The notes beneath the pieces are model-generated. The model worked only from the letters and a program-made list of their open reading frames with translations. It was not told where the DNA came from and ran no database searches. From Actinobacillus equuli (lineage in GTDB: Bacteria > Pseudomonadota > Gammaproteobacteria > Enterobacterales > Pasteurellaceae): 64,000 nt of DNA. Position 1 is the first letter of the stretch. Every line of letters starts with the position of its first letter. The DNA lies in the NCBI RefSeq assembly GCF_900636745.1, contig NZ_LR134310.1, forward strand, positions 372,001 to 436,000, read 5' to 3'. The translations under genes and the position numbers were made by a program. Positions 58,127 to 64,000 of the stretch are shown here, one piece after another.

Positions 58127-58995
58127 TATTTCCACCCTTTTACTTTACAGATTAAATCGTAAGCCGCTTGAATTTGCTGTGCTTTCTCTTTTGCTAATTC
58201 CATCATCTCGTCCGGTAAACCCTTTGCAGCTAACTTATCAGGATGATGTTCGTTCATCAATTTACGGTAAGCACGTTTTACGGCGGTTTGGTCGTCATTT
58301 GCGGTGACACCTAAAACTTTATAAGCGGCATCAATGCTCGGCGCACTGCTATTCGTTTGTCGATAGCCACCATATCCGCCTTGCGATTGCTGATAAGCGC
58401 CACCTTGCTGATATTGCTCTTGATAAAAGCCACCGTTTCTAAATTGCTGTGCCGCCATGACCATCGCAATCATACGCTCAAATTGGAAACGGCTCATCCC
58501 CATGGTTTCGGCAATTGTAAATAGAATTTGCTGTTCATTCGCATCTAATTGCCCGTCGTGTAAAGCGGCCTGCATCTGAACTTCCACAAAAAAGCGTAAT
58601 AAATCGGCACGCTGGCCGCAAGCTTCTCTGAATTCCTGAATCACTTGTCGTAACGGAAAATCAGCCTCTTTACCTAACGTAAATGCTTGTTGTGCCAGTT
58701 GTTGCGCGTTCGTATCTAATTTAAGACGACTCATCAACTGACGAGCTAAATGAATATCATCTTCCGTTACACGCCCTTTCGCTTTCGCAATATGTCCTAA
58801 TACGGCAAATGTCGTCTGAGTGAAAAGTGATTGACGTGTTAAGTTTTTGCCAAAAATGGTTGAGCGAACCGAACCTAATTCATAAAGCTTCTTATCCGCA
58901 AGGTGACCGATAAAAACCCCTAATAGTCCACCAAAAAAGCTATGAAAGATTTGATAGCCTAAGAAGAATCCAATAATTTTTCCGATAAATTGCAT
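58126..58995 (-). CDS. djlA: DnaJ-like co-chaperone DjlA
   Basis: A 289-residue membrane-anchored co-chaperone. N-terminal transmembrane segment with the glycine-rich dimer motif (IIGFFLGYQIFHSFFGGLLG), a TerB-like helical domain (about 60-180), a Gln/Gly/Tyr-rich linker (about 190-215) and a C-terminal J domain with HPD in NEHHPDKLAAKG. It stimulates DnaK and is linked to capsule and envelope control in E. coli. Translationally coupled to yjdF. Confidence 0.92.
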   Translation of the reverse strand: MQFIGKIIGFFLGYQIFHSFFGGLLGVFIGHLADKKLYELGSVRSTIFGKNLTRQSLFTQTTFAVLGHIAKAKGRVTEDDIHLARQLMSRLKLDTNAQQLAQQAFTLGKEADFPLRQVIQEFREACGQRADLLRFFVEVQMQAALHDGQLDANEQQILFTIAETMGMSRFQFERMIAMVMAAQQFRNGGFYQEQYQQGGAYQQSQGGYGGYRQTNSSAPSIDAAYKVLGVTANDDQTAVKRAYRKLMNEHHPDKLAAKGLPDEMMELAKEKAQQIQAAYDLICKVKGWK

Positions 58996-59319
58996 TTGTT
59001 GTCCTTGTTTAATTCCCAGACGAATATCGTTAAACAGTTATTTTAGCTTAAAATACTTAAAATAGAATTAAATCTTTATCTTACAGAACTAATTATCTTT
59101 CGAGAGAACATTATTCATATACGGATAATTATTTCAGAGTGAAAAGTAATTATGGGGATTAAATCTAAAAAACAAAGAGGAAGGTACTAAATAATAAAAT
59201 ACAAAATTTATTTAGCTTTTGCAAAAAAGCGCGAGAATTACACCGCTTATGATCTTAGAATGAAATAAAGCCCTGAAAAATCAGGGCTTTATTTTTGTCT
59301 TTAGTAATTAGGCTACAAA
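58996..59319. other. intergenic region between pal and djlA
   Basis: A 324-base AT-rich gap. It holds the pal terminator (59267-59290) and presumably the djlA promoter, which I cannot place. No cpoB (ybgF) frame is present after pal, unlike E. coli. Confidence 0.6.
59267..59290 (-). terminator. pal operon terminator
   Basis: AAAGCCCTGA, four bases, TCAGGGCTTT: a perfect 10-bp stem with a T-rich tail, 30 bases past the pal stop. Ends the tol-pal cluster. Confidence 0.92.
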
Positions 59320-59766
59320 TTAGTATTCTAATACTGCACGACGGTTTTTAGCGTAGTCAGCTTCTGTGTGACCTAACACAGCTGGTTTTTCTTCACCGTA
59401 AGAAACAGTTGAAACTTGGTTAGCACCTTTAGTTGCTAAGTAGTTTTTAACTGCGTCTGCACGACGTTGACCTAACGCGATGTTGTACTCTGGAGTACCA
59501 CGTTCGTCAGCGTGACCAGCAACTGTTACTTTACCGTTTGCTGATGTTAAGTATGCAGCGTGTGCATCTAAAAGTTGTTGGTACTCACCTTCAACTGCAT
59601 AGCTGTCGAAACCGAAGTATACAGTGTTGTAACGAGTTTGTAAGTCTTCAGCAGTCATACCGCCGAATTGACCTGCGTTTGCGTTAGCATTGTCTGATGA
59701 GCTGCTGCAAGCTGCTAATACGAATGCTGGTGCCGCAATCATCAATACTTTAGCTAGTTTTTTCAT
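59320..59766 (-). CDS. pal: peptidoglycan-associated lipoprotein Pal
   Basis: A 148-residue outer-membrane lipoprotein. Lipobox LAAC (Cys20), a Ser/Asn-rich linker, and an OmpA-like peptidoglycan-binding domain: [40 protein letters not shown] and [12 protein letters not shown]. Pal binds TolB and peptidoglycan, drawing the outer membrane in at division. Last gene of the cluster. Confidence 0.97.
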   Translation of the reverse strand: MKKLAKVLMIAAPAFVLAACSSSSDNANANAGQFGGMTAEDLQTRYNTVYFGFDSYAVEGEYQQLLDAHAAYLTSANGKVTVAGHADERGTPEYNIALGQRRADAVKNYLATKGANQVSTVSYGEEKPAVLGHTEADYAKNRRAVLEY

Positions 59767-59790
59767 TTGTTGCTCCTAAAAAGAATTTTA

Positions 59791-61071
59791 TTATTTAGTC
59801 AAATACGGTGACCAAGCAGGAAACTTAAATTGTCCACCTGCTCCCGGCAAGTTAGCTTTGAAACGGCCATCTGCGGACACCAATTGTAGCACTTTGCTCG
59901 TACCTTTGGTAGAGCTATAAATAACCATAATACCATTTGGCGAAATGCTTGGACTCTCGTCTAAGAAAGTTGAACTCAATACTTCCGTGCCACCCGAAGC
60001 GAGATCGCGTTTCACAACCTTATCACCAGCAATCATGATTAAATTCTTACCATCAGATGAAACTTTAGCATTATAACTACCGCTTCCACCCATTGGGCTC
60101 GCGCCGCCACCTGATGAACTCATTCTATACACTTGTGGAGAACCAGCACGGTCTGAAGTGAAGTAAATCGTACTTCCATCCGGAGACCAACTTGGTTCTG
60201 TATTATTACCTGCATTAGCAGTTAATTTTGATGGTTTACCACCATTTGCACTAACAACATAAATGTCTAACTCACCGTCTTGGTTCGATGCGAATGCAAT
60301 ACGAGAACCATCCGGAGAAAATGCCGGTGCACCGTTATGCCCACGTAATGCCGCTACAACACGACGAGAGCCTGAACGTAAATCATGCACAACAACCTGT
60401 GCTTTTTTATTTTCAAACGTTACATAAGCTAAACGGCTACCGTCCGGAGACCATTCCGGCGACATTAACGGTTCTCTACTTTTCACAACAGTGAAGGCAT
60501 TATAACCGTCATAGTCTGAAACACGTAATTCGTAAGATGATACACCACGTTGTACAACGTACGCAATTTTTGTTCTGAAAGCACCACGAATTTGCGTAAT
60601 TTTTTCAAATACCTGGTCACTTACCGTATGCGCACCTTGACGAATTTGTGCCGCTGGTACATTAAATGAACCTTGCGCCAAAACGGCTGCCGGATTACTT
60701 AATGTATCAACTAATTGATAAGCAACATTATAACCGCCACCGGTAGGTGTCACTTGTCCTACAACCACGCTATCAACACCAATATCCGTCCATTGTTGCG
60801 AATTAACTTCTGCAACTGAACCCGGTTGAGCCGGTAACTTCGCTCGTTCAATCGGTGTAAACTTACCGCTATTACGTAAATCGTCCGAAATGATTTGTCC
60901 TACATCGGCAGGTACACCACCATTCGCTTTAAATGGAACAACCGCAATAGGTTGCGCCATACTTACACCTTCATCAACAGAAATCACCACATCTGATTCA
61001 GCCGTTACTGCATTGCTAAAAAAGAGGGCGATAACACTGATAACACTCGTAAAACGAGATTTTAATTTCAT
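59791..61071 (-). CDS. tolB: Tol-Pal periplasmic protein TolB
   Basis: A 426-residue periplasmic protein. Signal peptide (about 1-24), an N-terminal alpha/beta domain (about 30-160) and a six-bladed propeller with repeated [14 protein letters not shown] blades ([46 protein letters not shown]). Cycles between TolA and Pal. Seventeen bases after tolA. Confidence 0.97.
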   Translation of the reverse strand: MKLKSRFTSVISVIALFFSNAVTAESDVVISVDEGVSMAQPIAVVPFKANGGVPADVGQIISDDLRNSGKFTPIERAKLPAQPGSVAEVNSQQWTDIGVDSVVVGQVTPTGGGYNVAYQLVDTLSNPAAVLAQGSFNVPAAQIRQGAHTVSDQVFEKITQIRGAFRTKIAYVVQRGVSSYELRVSDYDGYNAFTVVKSREPLMSPEWSPDGSRLAYVTFENKKAQVVVHDLRSGSRRVVAALRGHNGAPAFSPDGSRIAFASNQDGELDIYVVSANGGKPSKLTANAGNNTEPSWSPDGSTIYFTSDRAGSPQVYRMSSSGGGASPMGGSGSYNAKVSSDGKNLIMIAGDKVVKRDLASGGTEVLSSTFLDESPSISPNGIMVIYSSTKGTSKVLQLVSADGRFKANLPGAGGQFKFPAWSPYLTK

Positions 61072-61088
61072 TGTTAACCTCTTGGTTG

Positions 61089-62357
61089 TTATAACACTTT
61101 TAAACCAAACTTAATAATTGGAGATTTATATTTATTATAAGTCTCTTCATTTGGAGCTCTCGGAACATTTCTTGCCGAGGTAATTGCCGCTACTGCCGCT
61201 CGACAAATATCATCCGGACCGGATAATACTTGATGGCTTGTGATATTACCTGCCGGATCAATCGAAATTTTCACTTGGCATTCTCGCCCACTAAAGCTTG
61301 GATCAACACGATAGGTTCGCGCCAATTTTTTCTTAATTAGCTGTGCATAACCTGTATCAGCTACGCCTTTTCCGTCACCGATACCTTTCGAGTTACCATT
61401 ACCTTGTGAACCTGCAGTATTTTTATTACCGCCTTTACTCGAACCACCACCAATATCTCCACCACTTAAGAAATCATCAAGGGCTTTATTATTTTTGGCT
61501 TGAGCTGCCTTGGCTGCTGCATCTGCTTTAGCCTTCGCTTCTGCGGCTGCTTTCGCTTTAGCTTCTTTTTCGGCTTTAGCCTTAGCTTCTTTCTCCGCTT
61601 TTAGTTTCGCTTCCTTTTCAGCTTTTTCTTTAGCTTCTTTCTCTGCTTTAACTTTGGCTTCTTTTTCCGCTTTTAGTTTCGCTTCTTTTTCAGCTTTTTC
61701 TTTAGCCTCTTTTTCCGCTTTTAATTTTGCTTCTTTCTCGGCCTGTTTTTGCTCTTCAAGTTTTTTCTGCTGTTCCGCTTTTTTCTGAGCTTCTTTTGCT
61801 TTCTTCTCTTCTTCAGCTGCTTTTGCTGCCGCTTCTAAGTTTCTAGCCTCCGCTTCAGCTCTTAAGCGTGCCGCTTCCGCTGCTTTTTTACGAGTAGCTT
61901 CTTCCGCTTGCTCTTTTTTAAGCTGCTCTTGCTTTGCAATCTCTTGCTGACGTTGCTGCTCAGCTTTTTGGCGCTGTTCCTCTTCACGTTGCTCTTCTTG
62001 TTTTTTGCGTTCTTCAATCATTGCAACACGTTGCTGCTCTTTTGCTTGTTCTTCAGCAATTTCTTGAGGCGTCGGTTCTTCTACTACTTCTTCAGGTTTT
62101 GGTTTTTCTTGTTCCGCCACCTTCGGCTGTGCACTGCCTTTTTTGTCTGATTTTAAGCGTCCGTACTCGGCAGCAACCTGCCCAGTATCAACCATAACAG
62201 CTTCAAACTCTTCACCTGTACCACCGCTACCACCAGCTGCTTCTTCTAGCGTAGTCTTAGTAAAAAATGAACCGAGTAGAAGCAATCCAATCAACAATGC
62301 ATGTAATAGGACTGAAACTATAACCGCCAGTTCTAGTCTGTCGTCTTTAGATTTCAC
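61089..62357 (-). CDS. tolA: Tol-Pal inner-membrane linker TolA
   Basis: A 422-residue protein. One N-terminal membrane helix (about 10-32), a very long Ala/Glu/Lys helix (about 80-290) with an array of 8-residue repeats, then a Gly/Asn/Ser-rich hinge and the globular C-terminal domain ([20 protein letters not shown] onward) that contacts TolB and Pal. Transmits TolQR motor force. Confidence 0.95.
   Translation of the reverse strand: MKSKDDRLELAVIVSVLLHALLIGLLLLGSFFTKTTLEEAAGGSGGTGEEFEAVMVDTGQVAAEYGRLKSDKKGSAQPKVAEQEKPKPEEVVEEPTPQEIAEEQAKEQQRVAMIEERKKQEEQREEEQRQKAEQQRQQEIAKQEQLKKEQAEEATRKKAAEAARLRAEAEARNLEAAAKAAEEEKKAKEAQKKAEQQKKLEEQKQAEKEAKLKAEKEAKEKAEKEAKLKAEKEAKVKAEKEAKEKAEKEAKLKAEKEAKAKAEKEAKAKAAAEAKAKADAAAKAAQAKNNKALDDFLSGGDIGGGSSKGGNKNTAGSQGNGNSKGIGDGKGVADTGYAQLIKKKLARTYRVDPSFSGRECQVKISIDPAGNITSHQVLSGPDDICRAAVAAITSARNVPRAPNEETYNKYKSPIIKFGLKVL
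61554..61745 (-). repeat. 24-base tandem repeats encoding 8-residue units of TolA
   Basis: Eight units of the type (K/Q)AEKEAK-x at TolA residues 205-268, encoded by near-identical 24-base blocks. Recombination could change helix length in whole units. Confidence 0.85.
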
Positions 62358-62372
62358 ACGTTATCCTTATTA

Positions 62373-62813
62373 CTATTTGCCTTGGGTCATTAACCCAGCA
62401 TTTTTAATACCCGCATCTTTTAAAAGAACAATTCCTTTGATAACTTCTTCATAAGGAATATCTTTCTCTGCCGCCACAAGGAAAAGAGTATTCGGATCTT
62501 TCTGGAATGCTTCACCGGCATACGCAACAACTTCTTGCTCACCTAACGCTTCCTGTCCGCTACTCCCTTGTACAAAGTTACCGTCAATTTTTAATTTATA
62601 TAAACCGACATCCGCAACTTGCAAAATGACGGGCGTTTTATCTTCATTAGATACCGATTGACTATGTTTATCTTCTGGTAAATTAACCTCAACGCTTTGG
62701 CTGATAACCGGTGCGGTTGCCATGAAGATAAGTAATAGTACAAGCAATACGTCCAAAAATGGCACGATATTGATTTCAGATTTAATGTCATTACGTTTAC
62801 GACGGTAAGACAT
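62373..62813 (-). CDS. tolR: Tol-Pal proton-channel protein TolR
   Basis: A 146-residue ExbD-like protein. One membrane helix with the proton-carrying Asp in INIVPFLDVLLVLLLIFM, then a periplasmic domain. Forms the motor with TolQ. It sits 15 bases before tolA but 78 after tolQ, with a hairpin in that gap. Confidence 0.95.
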   Translation of the reverse strand: MSYRRKRNDIKSEINIVPFLDVLLVLLLIFMATAPVISQSVEVNLPEDKHSQSVSNEDKTPVILQVADVGLYKLKIDGNFVQGSSGQEALGEQEVVAYAGEAFQKDPNTLFLVAAEKDIPYEEVIKGIVLLKDAGIKNAGLMTQGK

Positions 62814-62841
62814 ATTTTCCTCTTATACATTAGTGAATAAA

Positions 62842-62870
62842 AGATCTGACCATATTAAGCGGTCAGATCT
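62842..62870 (-). terminator. hairpin with T-run between tolQ and tolR
   Basis: AGATCTGACC, nine bases, GGTCAGATCT followed by TTTATT on the minus strand: a perfect 10-bp stem with a fair T-run. One arm plus the loop carries an uptake core (GACCGCTT). It lies inside the tol operon. Confidence 0.65.
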
Positions 62871-62891
62871 CGTGAATTTTTTACTACTCGC

Positions 62892-63572
62892 TTATTTTTT
62901 AGAAAATGCTTGGCGATGTAAAATAGTAGTAAATTCATCAATAAAATTAGCATAATCTTGTTCTAGTTTATTTACACGTAAACTTAAACGATTGTATGCC
63001 ATAACTGCTGGAATTGCAGCGAATAAGCCGATTGCTGTTGCAATCAAAGCTTCCGCAATACCCGGAGCAACTGATTGTAAGGTTGCCTGTTTTACTGCAC
63101 TTAAGCCCATAAATGAGTGCATAATCCCCCATACCGTACCGAATAAACCGATATAAGGACTGATTGAACCTACTGTTCCTAAAAATGGAATGTAGCTTTC
63201 TAAATTTTCAATTTCACGGTTTAACGCTAAGTTCATCGCTCGGCTAGAACCTTTCATGGTCGCTTCAGGCGCATCCGAGTTTACTTGCTGTAAACGCATA
63301 TACTCTTTAAAACCAGCATAGAAAATTTGCTCTGAACCGGTTAAGCCATCACGACGATTTTCTAAACCTTCATGTAAGCGATGTAAATCTTCACCTGACC
63401 AGAATTTATTTTCAAACGCTAACGCATCTTTCTTTGCCGCGGTTAAAATACGGCTACGTTGAATAATGACAGCCCAAGATAAAATTGAGAACGTGATTAA
63501 GATTAAAATAACAATCTTAACAACAATACTTGCCTGCATAAACAGCGAAACAAGGTTAAAATCAGTTTCCAT
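62892..63572 (-). CDS. tolQ: Tol-Pal motor protein TolQ
   Basis: A 226-residue ExbB/MotA-like inner-membrane protein with three membrane helices (about 15-38, 133-160, 168-192). The conserved [21 protein letters not shown] and [16 protein letters not shown] segments match. Forms a proton channel with TolR. Confidence 0.96.
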   Translation of the reverse strand: METDFNLVSLFMQASIVVKIVILILITFSILSWAVIIQRSRILTAAKKDALAFENKFWSGEDLHRLHEGLENRRDGLTGSEQIFYAGFKEYMRLQQVNSDAPEATMKGSSRAMNLALNREIENLESYIPFLGTVGSISPYIGLFGTVWGIMHSFMGLSAVKQATLQSVAPGIAEALIATAIGLFAAIPAVMAYNRLSLRVNKLEQDYANFIDEFTTILHRQAFSKK

Positions 63573-63608
63573 TTAATAGAACTCCGAATAAGTAATTTGT
63601 TTAAAAAA

Positions 63609-63998
63609 TTAGACCGCTTGTAGTGCCTGACATATCTCATCAGGGATCGCCACAGGCTTCATTTTTGTTAAATCAACACTTGCAACGGTGACTTTTGCTT
63701 CACTTAAACAAATATCATCACGCCATAATTGTTGTTGAAATACAATCGTTGCTTTTTTTAACTCAGTTACGACTGTTTCGACTCTGAGTAAATCATCTAA
63801 ACGAGCAGGAATTTTATAATCAATTTCTAATTTTTTTACGACAAAAGCAAATGAGCCGGCCAATAATTGTTGCTGAGAGAAACCTACTTGGCGTAAATAC
63901 TCTGTGCGTGCACGCTCAAAAAAACAGATGTAATTCGCATGGTAAACCACGCCTCCGGCATCCGTATCTTCATAATAAACTCTAATCGGGAAATTCAT
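63609..63998 (-). CDS. ybgC: acyl-CoA thioesterase YbgC
   Basis: A 129-residue hotdog-fold thioesterase, first gene of the tol-pal cluster. The catalytic Asp is in YYEDTDAGGVVYHANY. The ATG is two bases from the window edge, so its ribosome site is not visible and an upstream start cannot be excluded, though the length fits the family. Confidence 0.93.
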   Translation of the reverse strand: MNFPIRVYYEDTDAGGVVYHANYICFFERARTEYLRQVGFSQQQLLAGSFAFVVKKLEIDYKIPARLDDLLRVETVVTELKKATIVFQQQLWRDDICLSEAKVTVASVDLTKMKPVAIPDEICQALQAV

Positions 63999-64000
63999 TT

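Overview
The window is a piece of a gamma-proteobacterial chromosome from the family Pasteurellaceae, most likely Actinobacillus pleuropneumoniae or a close relative. The main evidence is the density of the Actinobacillus-type DNA uptake core (ACAAGCGGTC), many copies of it as inverted pairs just after genes. Supporting signs are gene content (Tol-Pal, lipoprotein e(P4), fdn-type formate dehydrogenase, ptsN-rapZ without rpoN) and AT-rich intergenic DNA. It reads as core chromosome: I see no prophage, insertion sequence, integrase or CRISPR array.

Layout. 0-8 kb: the rpoE-rseA envelope-stress pair with a sigma-E-like promoter, leuA with a complete attenuation leader, a HAD phosphatase, an orphan MacA-type adaptor, a bile-acid-type symporter, and lipoprotein e(P4). 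8-17 kb: folA, proB, yfcA, nth, a fadI-fadJ pair and a DUF945 protein. 17-25 kb: a formate dehydrogenase block (AEC permease, fdhD, selenoprotein fdnG, fdnH, fdnI, fdhE). 25-36 kb: ppc, lptC-lptA-lptB-ptsN-rapZ, ubiI, three tandem related lipoproteins, ubiH and nudJ. 36-48 kb: selD (itself a selenoprotein), prfB with its programmed frameshift, a second AEC permease, a MetE-like protein, pyrE, rlmJ, ampD, two probable tandem small RNAs, rluA, rapA, a small exported protein and dgt. 48-64 kb: rlmD, tRNA-Asn(GTT), moeB-moeA, a MarC protein, yheS, ycjF, dusC, yjdF, djlA and the ybgC-tolQRAB-pal cluster.

How genes connect. Formate oxidation is served from several loci: the enzyme (fdnGHI), its maturation (fdhD, fdhE), selenophosphate supply (selD) and molybdenum cofactor insertion (moeA, moeB). 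Envelope biology is also well represented (rpoE/rseA, lptCAB, tol-pal, ampD). Three genes need recoding and must not be read as broken: fdnG and selD (UGA as selenocysteine) and prfB (+1 frameshift).

Most interesting points. (1) Two tandem, sequence-related, promoter-and-terminator-bounded noncoding units at 42.6-43.05 kb look like paralogous small RNAs. (2) The FadI/FadJ pair is full length, but the thiolase lacks its catalytic His and second Cys and the hydratase domain lacks one of its two Glu, while the dehydrogenase motifs are intact. (3) Three consecutive lipoproteins of one unrecognised family. (4) A Haemophilus-type uptake-sequence dyad ends the fdn operon in an otherwise Actinobacillus-type background. 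(5) A hairpin with a short T-run lies inside the tol operon, between tolQ and tolR.
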